From Pseudorhodoplanes sp. (GTDB lineage: Bacteria; Pseudomonadota; Alphaproteobacteria; Rhizobiales; Xanthobacteraceae): DNA of 64,000 nt. Shown in pieces: positions 28,768 through 37,737 of the stretch (within the stretch, counting starts at the first letter, position 1; every line of letters begins with the position of its first letter). The position numbers and the translations under genes were made by a program. The stretch lies in assembly GCA_032027085.1 (NCBI GenBank), contig JAVSMS010000001.1, forward strand, positions 715,711-779,710, in the 5' to 3' direction. The notes under the pieces were generated by a model that worked only from the letters and a program-made list of their open reading frames with translations, was not told where the DNA came from and did not search any database.

Positions 28768-28979
28768 TAGTGACCTGTGGTCCGCGACGTCCGCGTCGTG
28801 TCAACGACAATCCCCTTTGCGACGTGGAAATCGCGCAGAGTACGCAAATAATCGCTCAGCTCTTCTTGCGATACCGGCGTCCCGCATTCGTAGCAGGAAT
28901 TGGTCTGACGATCGTACCAGCGGCAACCGCATTCGTTGCATGCGAGTTCCGGCGCACCTTTGGGATTGCGGAAGATCAT
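28767..28979 (-). CDS. Small zinc-ribbon/rubredoxin-like protein
   Basis: 70-residue protein with two Cys-x2-Cys knuckles (CNECGC and CYECG, about 15 residues apart) forming a zinc-ribbon or rubredoxin-like metal site. A helical C-terminus ends in a basic tail. It lies between an unknown protein gene and the thioesterase, and its stop overlaps the thioesterase start. It may be a structural zinc protein or an electron carrier for the flavoprotein upstream; the sequence does not decide. Confidence 0.7.
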   Translation of the reverse strand: MIFRNPKGAPELACNECGCRWYDRQTNSCYECGTPVSQEELSDYLRTLRDFHVAKGIVVDTTRTSRTTGH

Positions 28980-29023
28980 CGACTCTCTTGCCTCCCTTGG
29001 CTTCTGCCGGCCCGGACACCACC

Positions 29024-29437
29024 CTAGCGGCAGGCGCCCATGAACACGACGCCCATGGATTGTAGTACGTCCTCATAGCCGGCTTCGACAAGATCGCATT
29101 GCGTCCGCATCAGGAAGCAGACAAAGCCGCCCTGGCGCACCTGCTCCTTCAACGCCGGCAGGCCCTCCCCGTCGAGATTCTGCGCGACCTCATCCACGGC
29201 CGCATCGTCGCCCACCAGCATGACGTCGAGCGACCGGTCACCATAGCCGCCGAACGGCATCCGCTCCGCGTAGAGCCGGCCGCGCCGCGCTTCCCACACG
29301 ACGATGCTGGCATCATCGCGGGAGAGATCGGAGCGGCGCCCGACGCCGATGCGCGAACCCGAGCGTAAATTGCCGAAAGCCGCGCCGTAGCGGTCCAGCA
29401 TGCCCTGCCAGGCGTCCGGATCGGGCAGCGCCCTCAT
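29024..29437 (-). CDS. Unknown protein in aryl-CoA operon
   Basis: 137-residue protein I do not recognise. It appears globular, mixed alpha/beta (IVVWEARRGRLYAERMPFGGYGDRSLDVMLVGDD, then a helix and FVCFLMRTQCDLVEAGYEDVLQSMGVVFMG). No signal peptide. ATG 29437 overlaps the stop of the flavoprotein gene as ATGA, so it is tightly coupled to it and may be a subunit or accessory. A start nine bases upstream (GTG) is less likely. Confidence 0.65.
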   Translation of the reverse strand: MRALPDPDAWQGMLDRYGAAFGNLRSGSRIGVGRRSDLSRDDASIVVWEARRGRLYAERMPFGGYGDRSLDVMLVGDDAAVDEVAQNLDGEGLPALKEQVRQGGFVCFLMRTQCDLVEAGYEDVLQSMGVVFMGACR

Positions 29438-31404
29438 ATGCGGCACCCGAGACGATAGCCGTCATGGATCGACTGGCCGAGCCCGCGCGGCACCACCGCG
29501 TCGCCGCAGACATGCAGCTCGTCGATCATCCATTCGAAGTCGTGCATCAGCGAGCGGCTTGCGATGCGCGGCGACGCCGCGATCACCGTGTCGGCGGCGA
29601 CGATCCGGTTTTCGCCCTTGCCGTCGACGACATGCACGCCATCAGCCGCCACCTTGAGCGTGCGCGCCCCGGTGATGGACGCGATCTTGAGCTCTTCGAC
29701 CCATGCGCTATGCCGCCACTTGAACGAGGGCATAACGTCGCCCGCCAGCCGTTTCTGCGCCTCAATGATGGTGACGGTGTGCCCCTGCGTGGCAAGCGAT
29801 TCCGCGATCGTCAAACCGACCTTGCCGCCGCCCAGCACGGCCACCGTTCCGGTTGCCCTCTCCTTCCCGAGCGCAACATCGAGCGCATCGAGAATCTTGC
29901 GGCCGTCCTCACAGGGCGGCAACGCCGCGCGATGCAGTACCGTGCCTGTGGCAATCACCGCCACGTCGTAGGTATGCAGCATCTCGCGCATTAGCCGCGG
30001 ATCGACCGTCGTGCCAAGCCGCAGCTCGACGCCCTGCTTCCTCGCCATGGTCTCGTAGTAGGAAATCACCGAGAGAAGATCGTTACGGTTGGCGAGATCG
30101 TTGGCGGCATAGCCGAGCAGCGCGCCGCCGACCTTGTCCGACTTGTCGAACACGGTGACCTCGTGGCCGCGCTGCGAGGCAGTGATCGCGAATTCCATGC
30201 CGGCTGGACCAGCGCCGACCACCATGATCTGCTTCTTCACCGCGGCGGGCGTGATCGCATATTCCGGCTCGACCTCATGCCCGAGCGCCGGATTCATCGT
30301 GCAGGTGTAAGGTAGATCGCGGAACAGCCGCGAGAGGCAGTTCAGCGAGCCGACGCAGCGGCGCACCTCGTCCATCCGGTCTTCCGCCGCCTTGTGCAGC
30401 ATCTGTGGATCGGCCAGCAAAGGACGGCACACTTCCCAGAAATCAAACTCGCCGTTTTTGATGCATTCGTTGGCCATCGCCGGATCCGGCAGACGCACGC
30501 CGAAGGCGATCGGCGTATTCGGCAGAAGTTTCTTGGCGCGCGCGGCGAGCCGGTTCCAGTGGCCGGGCGGAATATCGCGGCCGATGGAGGAATCCGGCGC
30601 CTCCTGCCAGCCCACGGTGACACTGATCATGTCGACACCGCAGGAGGCGGCCTGCTGCATCAGCTCGAAGCACTCGTCCTCGGAATTGCCGCCCCAGCGG
30701 TCCATCAGCTCGGCACCGTTGAGGCGCACGATCAGCGGATTATCCGGCGTCGCCTGCTTGATGCTGTCGATCAGCTCGCGCATGAAGCGGCCGCGATTCT
30801 CGATGGAGCCGCCATATTCATCGGTGCGCTGGTTGGTAAAGCGAGAATTGAAGGTCGCGAGCAGATAGCCCATGAAGCTCGTGACCTCGGTGCCGTGGAA
30901 TCCCGCCTTGACGGCGCGAACGGCGGCTTCGGCATGCTCTTTGATCGTCTGCCGGATCTGCTCTTTGGTGATTTCCCGGGGTGGCCGGAAGTGCGGCAGC
31001 GTCTGCGGCACGACGGACGGCTGGATGCAATAGCCGAGATCAATGCCGCCATAGCGGCCCGCATGCAGGATTTGCTGGATCGCAATGCCGCCATTGTCGC
31101 GGATCATGCGCGCGATGACTTCGAACTGCGGCAGGAACTTGTCGTCAAAGATCGCCACCTGCCGGAAATAGGCTTTGCCCTCGCCATGCGGATCGGGATA
31201 GGCGCCCTGGTTGGTGATCATCCCGCAGCCGGTCTCGGCGATTACCTTGGTGCGCGCCAGCTCGCGCGGCGTAATGAAACCGTCGCGGGTGTTGTAGTTG
31301 GACACGCAGCAGGCGCCGTACTTGACACGGTTCTTCAGTTCGAACCGTCCCCACTTGGCGCGTTGGAACAGATGGGACAGCTTCACTTCACCCGGCTTGG
31401 TCAT
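29434..31404 (-). CDS. NADH:flavin oxidoreductase with FAD domain (trimethylamine dehydrogenase/2,4-dienoyl-CoA reductase family)
   Basis: 656-residue two-domain flavoprotein: an N-terminal FMN TIM barrel (about 1-340), an iron-sulfur linker (about 340-370), and a C-terminal FAD/NAD part (VVGAGPAGMEF near 395, VAVLGGGKVG near 530). Relatives carry one [4Fe-4S] cluster on four cysteines. Here the linker reads CVGSLNCLSR...YTCTMNP, so the second cysteine is serine. The substrate-site motif normally ending AHGYL reads TSFMGYL, so the usual histidines are also absent. It follows the aryl-acid ligase by 12 bp and probably reduces or oxidises an aryl-CoA; start ATG 31404 has AGGTG upstream. Confidence 0.88.
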   Translation of the reverse strand: MTKPGEVKLSHLFQRAKWGRFELKNRVKYGACCVSNYNTRDGFITPRELARTKVIAETGCGMITNQGAYPDPHGEGKAYFRQVAIFDDKFLPQFEVIARMIRDNGGIAIQQILHAGRYGGIDLGYCIQPSVVPQTLPHFRPPREITKEQIRQTIKEHAEAAVRAVKAGFHGTEVTSFMGYLLATFNSRFTNQRTDEYGGSIENRGRFMRELIDSIKQATPDNPLIVRLNGAELMDRWGGNSEDECFELMQQAASCGVDMISVTVGWQEAPDSSIGRDIPPGHWNRLAARAKKLLPNTPIAFGVRLPDPAMANECIKNGEFDFWEVCRPLLADPQMLHKAAEDRMDEVRRCVGSLNCLSRLFRDLPYTCTMNPALGHEVEPEYAITPAAVKKQIMVVGAGPAGMEFAITASQRGHEVTVFDKSDKVGGALLGYAANDLANRNDLLSVISYYETMARKQGVELRLGTTVDPRLMREMLHTYDVAVIATGTVLHRAALPPCEDGRKILDALDVALGKERATGTVAVLGGGKVGLTIAESLATQGHTVTIIEAQKRLAGDVMPSFKWRHSAWVEELKIASITGARTLKVAADGVHVVDGKGENRIVAADTVIAASPRIASRSLMHDFEWMIDELHVCGDAVVPRGLGQSIHDGYRLGCRI

Positions 31405-31416
31405 CGTTGGCACCTG

Positions 31417-33069
31417 TTACGAAGAAAGGGACTGTTCGTTGCGTAGCTTGGTTTCGATCATCTCGCGCAATGTGCGGCGCAAGATCTTGCCGGCGCCCGA
31501 GACCGGGAATTCCGCGAGGATTTCCAGGCGTTCGGGCAGCTTGAATTTCGCAATCCGCTGCGTGAGCAGAAACCGGCTCAGTTCCTCGAATGTCAGCGTC
31601 GTGCCCGGATTGAGCACGACGAAAGCGCAGGCGCGTTCGCCGAAAGCCGGATCCGGCATCGCCACGATTGCAACGCTGCGGACGGCCGGATGCTTGAGAA
31701 TCAAATTCTCGACTTCGTCGACGCTGATCTTTTCGCCGCCGCGGTTGATCAGGTCGTTCTTTCGACCTTCGACGGTCACATAGCGCCCCGATTTGCGAAC
31801 ATAATCCCCCATCCGGTAGAAGCCGTCCGCCGTGAAGGCCCGAGCGTTGATCTGCGGCGCATTGTAATAGCCACGAATCGTATAGGGCCCGCGCGCGACG
31901 AGCTCGCCGACCTCGCCATCGGCGACTTCGTTTCCTTTCTCGTCGAGCACCTTGATCTCGTCGTCGTCGCAAATCGGCGCGCCGGAACTGTGCAGAACGA
32001 CGTCGTCGGGATCGTCGAGCCGCGTCAGATTGAGCAAACCTTCCGCCGTTCCATAATCTTCCTGGAACTGACAGCCGAGCCGCTTACGCAGGCGGTCGCG
32101 TAATTCGGACGACAGCCGCGCTCCGCCCTGCTGCACCACCTTCAGCGACGAGAGATCGAAGCGATCAAGCGCCGGATCGTTGAGCCAGTTGACGATAAGC
32201 GGCACCGCCGCCTGGATGACGGTGACGCGCTCTTTCTCGACCAGTGAGAAGACAGTGCTGCAGTCACCGCGTGGGGCGATGATGACGCGCCCGCCCAGCG
32301 CGAGCGCGCCCAGCATTCCCGGCGAACCCAGATTGTAATTGTGCGCCAGAGGCAACGTCAGCAGCAGCACGGTATCCGGACCGAGGCCGGCAACGCGCGC
32401 GCTCTGCGAAAAGTTGTAGATATAGTCGTTGTGAGTCCGCGGAATGAGCTTGGGCAATGCGGTGGTTCCGCCGGAGAGCAGCATGAAAGCGACGTCGCCG
32501 GGATCATGCTCGATCCGGTCGATGGCAGCCACATCGTTGGCATCCGCGCGACGCGCCATTAGCGCATTGAGCGAGACATCCTGCTCGCGGGCTTCGCCAA
32601 GAACGAAGACGTTTTGCAGCAATGGCGCTTCGGCTTTGACAGCGTCGGCCATCTGTCTGAAGTCGAATTCCTTGATCCGGTCGGGGATCAGAAGAGAAGA
32701 CGACTCCGCCGATCTGATATAATGAGCGATTTCGGTTTGTCGGTGCGACGGCAGCGCCATCACCGGGATGACACCGACGCGTAGCAGCGCCAGGAAAGCA
32801 ATCAGGAATTCGGCGCCGTTCGGCAACTGAAAGACCGCGCGCTGGCGAGACTGCAGGCCAAGGCCGCGAAAGTGCGCGGCCAACTGCCCGCTCTGCTCCC
32901 AAAGCTGGCCGAGGCTTATGCGGCGTTCGCCGTCGACGATAGCAAGGCGCTCAGGCGCAGCGCCGGCAAGGCGCGCGAAATACTGCGGGATTGAAACGTC
33001 GAGCCAATAGCCCTTGCGGCGATACTCACGCCCGAGCTCTTCGGGCCACGGAACGCACCCCGGCAGCAT
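31417..33069 (-). CDS. Aryl-acid AMP/CoA ligase (EntE/DhbE-like)
   Basis: 550-residue adenylate-forming enzyme. It opens with the EntE-like PWPEELGREYRRKGYW, followed by LSGGTTALPKLIPRTHNDY (phosphate loop). LPLAHNYNLGSPG contains the His-Asn-Tyr set used by 2,3-dihydroxybenzoate/salicylate ligases to read an ortho-hydroxyl, and GRKNDLINRGGEKIS and SGAGKILRR lie near the C-terminus. ATG 33069 follows GGGAG; a 30-residue upstream extension is unlikely. No siderophore NRPS is nearby; with a thioesterase and flavoprotein downstream, activation of a salicylate- or anthranilate-like acid to its CoA thioester for degradation is more likely. Confidence 0.88.
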   Translation of the reverse strand: MLPGCVPWPEELGREYRRKGYWLDVSIPQYFARLAGAAPERLAIVDGERRISLGQLWEQSGQLAAHFRGLGLQSRQRAVFQLPNGAEFLIAFLALLRVGVIPVMALPSHRQTEIAHYIRSAESSSLLIPDRIKEFDFRQMADAVKAEAPLLQNVFVLGEAREQDVSLNALMARRADANDVAAIDRIEHDPGDVAFMLLSGGTTALPKLIPRTHNDYIYNFSQSARVAGLGPDTVLLLTLPLAHNYNLGSPGMLGALALGGRVIIAPRGDCSTVFSLVEKERVTVIQAAVPLIVNWLNDPALDRFDLSSLKVVQQGGARLSSELRDRLRKRLGCQFQEDYGTAEGLLNLTRLDDPDDVVLHSSGAPICDDDEIKVLDEKGNEVADGEVGELVARGPYTIRGYYNAPQINARAFTADGFYRMGDYVRKSGRYVTVEGRKNDLINRGGEKISVDEVENLILKHPAVRSVAIVAMPDPAFGERACAFVVLNPGTTLTFEELSRFLLTQRIAKFKLPERLEILAEFPVSGAGKILRRTLREMIETKLRNEQSLSS

Positions 33070-33229
33070 CGACTCTCCCTTACATTTTATTTTATTGCCT
33101 TTTGTGCAAGTGTTTTTCCAATATCCAAACTGGGGCCGGGCAGACATGACCAAGGTCAAGCCCGGGATCGTGGCGCTGTTTCAATGAATCGCACAAAGAA
33201 CGGTGGACGCGCCGGAGCAGGCCGCGAGC

Positions 33230-34063
33230 ATGGCTAAGCGCTCCAGAAGCGGACAGCGGCGGACAGCGACGCCGGCACTGCGCCGCGCGCCCGCAACCGT
33301 GCTGGTCCGCCGCGGTATCCAGTCGGCGGGAATTGCTTTTGACGTGCTCTCAGCGCTGGCCGCCGAACCAGAGGCCGCCGGGCTGACCGCGGTGGCGCGG
33401 CGCGCGGGCCTTTCTGCCTCGCAGACGCATCGCTATCTGGCGAGCCTGATCCGCGCCGGCTTCGCACGGCAGAATCCGGATTCGGGATTGTACGACCTGG
33501 GTCCGGAGGCCATCCAGATCGGCTTGGCCGCCCTGGCGCGCACGGATGTGTTCGCGCTCGCCGACCCGGCGATCGCCGAATTCACACGCACGACAGGTCG
33601 CAGTTCACTGCTCGCTGCGCGCGGCCCGCTCGGCCCGACGGTCGTGCGGTGGCACGCCGGGCGCATCCCGGTGATCACCTCGGTCTCTGTCGGATCCGTG
33701 CTGCCCTACCTGCGCTCGGCCACCGGTCGCGTATTTCTGTCTTTCCTGCCGGAAAACGAGACCGCAAAGGAAGTCTCCCGCGAGCTTACGACGGCGCGCA
33801 TGCAGAAGCCATTCAACATTCGCGCTATCCGCGCGCGGGTGCGCGCCGACATGAGTGCGTCGGTCGACGAGCTCTTGATCGCCGGATTGCGGGCAACAGC
33901 CGCACCTATTCTTGACATCCAGGGACGCGTCGCTCTGGTCGCCACCGTCATGGCGACACGCGCTTTCGATCCCGCCGAGGACGCGGCCATTATAGAACAG
34001 CTCAAAACGCTCTGCCGCCGGCTCACCGAAAATATCGGAGGACGTTGGTCGGCATCAGGTTGA
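33230..34063 (+). CDS. IclR family transcriptional regulator
   Basis: 277-residue regulator. The N-terminal winged helix (about 25-85) has FDVLSALAAEPEAAGLTAVARRAGLSASQTHRYLASL. The C-terminal GAF-like effector domain contains SSLLAARGPLGPTVVRWHAG and TAAPILDIQGRVALV. It is divergent from the aryl-acid ligase operon and likely controls it; IclR proteins often respond to aromatic acids or their metabolites. ATG 33230 preferred; GTG 33203 is possible. In the shared 160-bp spacer, CTTTTGTGC near 33098 and GCACAAAG near 33191 are nearly inverted and could be part of the operator. Confidence 0.9.
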   Translation: MAKRSRSGQRRTATPALRRAPATVLVRRGIQSAGIAFDVLSALAAEPEAAGLTAVARRAGLSASQTHRYLASLIRAGFARQNPDSGLYDLGPEAIQIGLAALARTDVFALADPAIAEFTRTTGRSSLLAARGPLGPTVVRWHAGRIPVITSVSVGSVLPYLRSATGRVFLSFLPENETAKEVSRELTTARMQKPFNIRAIRARVRADMSASVDELLIAGLRATAAPILDIQGRVALVATVMATRAFDPAEDAAIIEQLKTLCRRLTENIGGRWSASG

Positions 34064-34324
34064 TGGGTTTTGCGTTGCCAAACACTCGATCGACGCGATC
34101 ACGGATCTCAGATTCAGTTTCTGCGAATGCCAACGTTCCGGATGCGCAAGATCAGAACGTTGTCTGATTCCGCGACGCAGCAACGCATGTGTTTTGAAAA
34201 ATATTGATCTTCACAGACCAACGATGCTGTGAGGTCTCACTCACCATTGACCAAAGTCAAGGACGTCTAGCCGACCGATTTCAAGTATCCCGTATACAGG
34301 ACACAGGCATCGGGACGCGACGTC
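34064..34324. promoter_or_regulatory. Promoter region of the large catabolic operon
   Basis: About 260 bases without a gene, upstream of the GntR-type regulator. GTATCCCGTATAC at 34285-34297 is an imperfect palindrome (GTAT/ATAC arms) 27 bp before the start. FCD-type GntR regulators often bind GTATAC-containing palindromes, so this is a candidate autoregulatory operator. Confidence 0.4.
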
Positions 34325-35020
34325 ATGTTACTGGGTGCAATTGATCGGCCCCAATCGTTGACTGATCGCGTCTATCAGACCTTGCGCGAGCATGTCTGTT
34401 CCGGACGATTGCCAAGCGGACAACCGCTTCAGGAAGCAGCCCTCGCCGCGCAGCTTGGCGTATCGCGCACTCCCGTCAGAGAAGCACTTGGCAGGCTTGC
34501 CAGCGAGGGACTGCTCGACACTCTGGGACGCAGTCTCATCGTTCCATCGCTGTCAGAAGCTGATATCAACGACATCTATGAACTGCGCCTCCTGCTCGAG
34601 CCGGAGGCGCTTCGGCAGGTCGCTCTCTGTGTCGATGCGGCCAAAACCTTGATGCCGCTGCGCCACGAACTGGCCAGCATGGCGGCTGCTCACTCCAACA
34701 GCGATGCGAGCGCATTTATGCAGGCCAATTATCGCTATCGAGCGGCATGGCTGGCGCTCGTTCCAAATCAAAGGCTTTTGCGTGCCATCGAGCTCTATGC
34801 GGATCACGTCCGTTACTTACGAGCGCTGACACTCGGAAAGCCGCAAACGCGGCAGGTCGTGCTGCATGGCCTCGAACGCCTGGCCACAGCGCTTTCTTCG
34901 AGAGACGCGGACGCCGCTGCCGCCGCCATGCGCCATCACCTGTCGGAGGCGAAGCGTATTCTGCAGGAGCTTCTCAGCCGACGGGACAAGGGAGAGAACG
35001 GCCGTGGCATACCGGGCTGA
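34325..35020 (+). CDS. GntR family regulator, FCD subfamily
   Basis: 231-residue regulator. The N-terminal winged helix contains VYQTLREHVCSGRLPSGQPLQEAALAAQLGVSRTPVREALGRLASEGLL. The C-terminal FCD helical bundle begins with the family motif DINDIYELRLLLEPEALR and carries histidine metal-ligand positions (MRHHL). It is the first gene of the catabolic cluster and overlaps the thiolase start by 17 bp, so it probably senses a pathway acid or CoA intermediate and controls the operon. Confidence 0.92.
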   Translation: MLLGAIDRPQSLTDRVYQTLREHVCSGRLPSGQPLQEAALAAQLGVSRTPVREALGRLASEGLLDTLGRSLIVPSLSEADINDIYELRLLLEPEALRQVALCVDAAKTLMPLRHELASMAAAHSNSDASAFMQANYRYRAAWLALVPNQRLLRAIELYADHVRYLRALTLGKPQTRQVVLHGLERLATALSSRDADAAAAAMRHHLSEAKRILQELLSRRDKGENGRGIPG

Positions 35021-36209
35021 GATTCCATACGGCGCTTATTGGAGCACGCCGTTCGCACGCTGGCAGGGTGCATTCTCCAACCTGCATGCCATCGAGTTCG
35101 CCGCCTTCGTCGCAAAAGGAGAAATGGCTCGACGCGGGATTGCCGGCGAGGCAATCGATTACGGCGTACTCGGCATGAGCGTTCCGCAAAAGCATTCGTT
35201 CTATGGCATGCCTTGGCTTTGCGGGCTTGCCGGCCTTGGGCATGTTGGCGGACCGACCGTCATGCAGGCCTGCGCAACGGGTGCGCGCGTGCTGCTGACG
35301 GCGGCCGAGGAGGTCGGCGCCGGGAGATCGGCGGTAACGCTCGCCGTGACGTGCGATCGCACCTCGAATGGGCCGCATCTCTACTACCCTAATCCACGCG
35401 GACCCGGCGGCACCGGAGGGCACGAAGACTGGGTGATGGACAATTTCGGCTGTGACCCGCTCGGTCCCCACTCGATGCTGAGCACGGCTGAGAATGTCGC
35501 CACCAAACACCAGATCTCGACGGCCGAGCAGCATGACGTCGTGTTGATGCGCGAGGCGCAGTACCGCGATGCACTGGCGGATGATTGCGCCTTCCAGAAA
35601 CGCTTCCTGACTCTGCCGTTCGAGGTGCCCGATCCATCGTATCGGAAATCGGTCGCGAGCCTGCCGTCGGATGAAGGCGTCAAGCTCTCAACAGCCGAAG
35701 TTCTTGCCAAACTCAAGCCGGTGGTTGATGGCGGCAGCGTGACATTCGGCGGGCAGACCCATCCTGCCGATGGCAACGCGGCGATCATCGTTGCCGCTCC
35801 TGAGCGCGCCCGCGAGCTCAGCCGTGATCCGAAGATTCGCATTCGGCTGCGCGGCTTCGGCGCGGTGCGCGCGGCGCTTGCCCATATGCCGGAGGCGCCC
35901 ATTCCGGCGGCCCGGCGCGCGCTCGACGCGGCTGGGCTCAGCATTGAGCAGATGGACGCGATCAAGACTCATAATCCCTTCGCGGTGAACGATGTTCTGT
36001 TCGCGCGTCAGACCGGCGTCGATCTCGCGCGCATGAACAATTTCGGATGCTCGCTGGTCTGGGGCCATCCTCAGGCTCCCATGGGAACGCGCGCCATCAT
36101 CGAACTTATTGAGGAACTGGCCAGCCGCGGTGGTGGCCTTGGTCTGTTTACAGGGTGCGCGGCCGGCGACACGGCAATGGCGGCGGTGATCGAGGTAGGC
36201 GACGAGTAG
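35004..36209 (+). CDS. Thiolase family protein
   Basis: 401-residue thiolase-fold enzyme. Nucleophile Cys90 lies in MQACATGARVLL, the catalytic histidine in VWGHPQAPMGTR (normally GHP.GASG), and the second cysteine in FTGCAAGDTAMA near the C-terminus (normally CxGGG). The departures at the last two motifs mark an unusual subfamily. Expected to cleave a 3-oxoacyl-CoA with CoA, or catalyse the reverse condensation. GTG 35004 has GGGAGAG upstream; a longer frame lies inside the regulator gene. First enzyme gene of the operon. Confidence 0.85.
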   Translation: MAYRAEIPYGAYWSTPFARWQGAFSNLHAIEFAAFVAKGEMARRGIAGEAIDYGVLGMSVPQKHSFYGMPWLCGLAGLGHVGGPTVMQACATGARVLLTAAEEVGAGRSAVTLAVTCDRTSNGPHLYYPNPRGPGGTGGHEDWVMDNFGCDPLGPHSMLSTAENVATKHQISTAEQHDVVLMREAQYRDALADDCAFQKRFLTLPFEVPDPSYRKSVASLPSDEGVKLSTAEVLAKLKPVVDGGSVTFGGQTHPADGNAAIIVAAPERARELSRDPKIRIRLRGFGAVRAALAHMPEAPIPAARRALDAAGLSIEQMDAIKTHNPFAVNDVLFARQTGVDLARMNNFGCSLVWGHPQAPMGTRAIIELIEELASRGGGLGLFTGCAAGDTAMAAVIEVGDE

Positions 36210-36219
36210 GTCAACGAAA

Positions 36220-37737
36220 ATGGATCTCGCCCATTGGATCGAGCGGCACGCGGCGTTCTCGCCTGAAAGGCCTGCGATCCGCTTTGGCGGTGGCGCCCTG
36301 ACCTACGCGGCTTTTGCACGGCGTATTCGACAGGCTGTCGCGCGGCTCGGCGCACTCGGCGTCGCAGAGGGCGACATCGTCGCGTTTCTCGGCCACAACA
36401 GTCCGGACATGCTGGTGGCTTTGTTCGCATGCGCGCGACTGGGCGCGATGCTGATGCCGCTCAACTGGCGCCTCGCTTTGCCGGAACATGCGCGCGTGCT
36501 CGGACAGTGCACGCCCTGCATGGTCCTGATCGAGGAAGCGTTCCTCGCGAGCAGCCAGGAGCTGCGCGATGCGCACCCCGACGTCATTTGGACAGTTGTC
36601 GACGATCTCTTGGCGGCGGATCGGGCTTGGGAAAGCCTCCAGGAGAAGCCTGGACCTGCGCAGACGCGCACCTCGGCCGATGAGGCCGATCTCCCGGTCT
36701 TGTTGTGTCAGACCTCCGGATCGACCGGCGCCCCCAAGGGGGTCGCGCTCACCCAGGGCGCGTTGTTCTGGAATTCGGTCAACAGCGCGCACATGCACGA
36801 TCTGACCAGTGCCGACCGCGTGCTGACGACGCTTCCCATGTTTCATGTCGGCGGGCTCAATATCCAGACCTTGCCGGCTTTGCGTGCGGGTGCCTGCGTG
36901 ACGCTGCATGCGCGATTCGATCCTCTGGCTACAATCGAGACCATCGAACGCGATCGTATCACCCTGACCGTGCTGGTTCCCGCGCAGCTCATAGCGATGA
37001 TGGAGCATCCGCGCTGGGCAGAGGCTGATTTGTCGAGCCTGCGCTCGATCACCACCGGTTCAACGATCGTACCTGAATCGTTCGTGCGGCGCGTCAATGC
37101 TCGCGGGCTGCGGCTCATTCAGGTTTATGGCTCCACCGAGACCTGCCCGATTGCAGCCTATCTGCGCGCCGAGGAGTCCGATCGCAAAGCCGGCGCTGCT
37201 GGGCTGCCGGCGCTGCACTGCGAGGTGCGTGTGGTCGATGACGACGGCAACGAACTTGCGCCTGGTTGTGACGGCGAGATCGTGGTGCGCGGACCCAATG
37301 TGATGCACGGCTATTGGAACGCGCCGCCAGCCACTGCCGCCGCGCTGCGCGGCGGTTGGTACCGCTCGAGTGATATCGGGCACTTCGACGATGAAGGCTA
37401 TCTGCACGTTGTGTCGCGCAAGAGCGACATGATCATTTCCGGCGGCGAAAACATCTACCCGGCCGAGCTCGAGACCATCCTCGCCGAATGCCCGGCCATC
37501 CGCGAGGCCTGCGTCGTCGGCCAGCAGGACCAGCATTGGGGAGAGATTGTCGTGGCGTTCGTGGCGCTGCAGCCGTCTGCATCCATGAACGAAGCGGATG
37601 TACTCGCGCTCTTTGCCGGCCGCATAGCCCGCTACAAGCATCCACGCGCCGTGCGCTTCGTGGACGCCTTGCCGCGCACCGAGCTCGGCAAGATCAAGCG
37701 GTCGGCGCTGCAAGCCGTTGAACCGGCGATGGCATGA
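36220..37737 (+). CDS. Acyl-CoA synthetase (AMP-forming) of the catabolic operon
   Basis: 505-residue ANL enzyme with the phosphate loop LLCQTSGSTGAPKGVALT, the motif QVYGSTETCP, GWYRSSDIGHFD and YLHVVSRKSDMIISGGENIYP, and the terminal catalytic lysine in ELGKIKRSALQ. Activates a carboxylic acid to its CoA thioester. Its stop overlaps the hyuA start (ATGA). Class is like medium/long-chain or aryl-CoA ligases; substrate not predictable. Confidence 0.9.
   Translation: MDLAHWIERHAAFSPERPAIRFGGGALTYAAFARRIRQAVARLGALGVAEGDIVAFLGHNSPDMLVALFACARLGAMLMPLNWRLALPEHARVLGQCTPCMVLIEEAFLASSQELRDAHPDVIWTVVDDLLAADRAWESLQEKPGPAQTRTSADEADLPVLLCQTSGSTGAPKGVALTQGALFWNSVNSAHMHDLTSADRVLTTLPMFHVGGLNIQTLPALRAGACVTLHARFDPLATIETIERDRITLTVLVPAQLIAMMEHPRWAEADLSSLRSITTGSTIVPESFVRRVNARGLRLIQVYGSTETCPIAAYLRAEESDRKAGAAGLPALHCEVRVVDDDGNELAPGCDGEIVVRGPNVMHGYWNAPPATAAALRGGWYRSSDIGHFDDEGYLHVVSRKSDMIISGGENIYPAELETILAECPAIREACVVGQQDQHWGEIVVAFVALQPSASMNEADVLALFAGRIARYKHPRAVRFVDALPRTELGKIKRSALQAVEPAMA

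Noticed and set aside
31417-33069. Siderophore 2,3-dihydroxybenzoate-AMP ligase
   Set aside because: No isochorismate, NRPS or aryl-carrier genes are nearby; the neighbours are a flavoprotein, thioesterase and IclR regulator, so a catabolic aryl-CoA role fits better.
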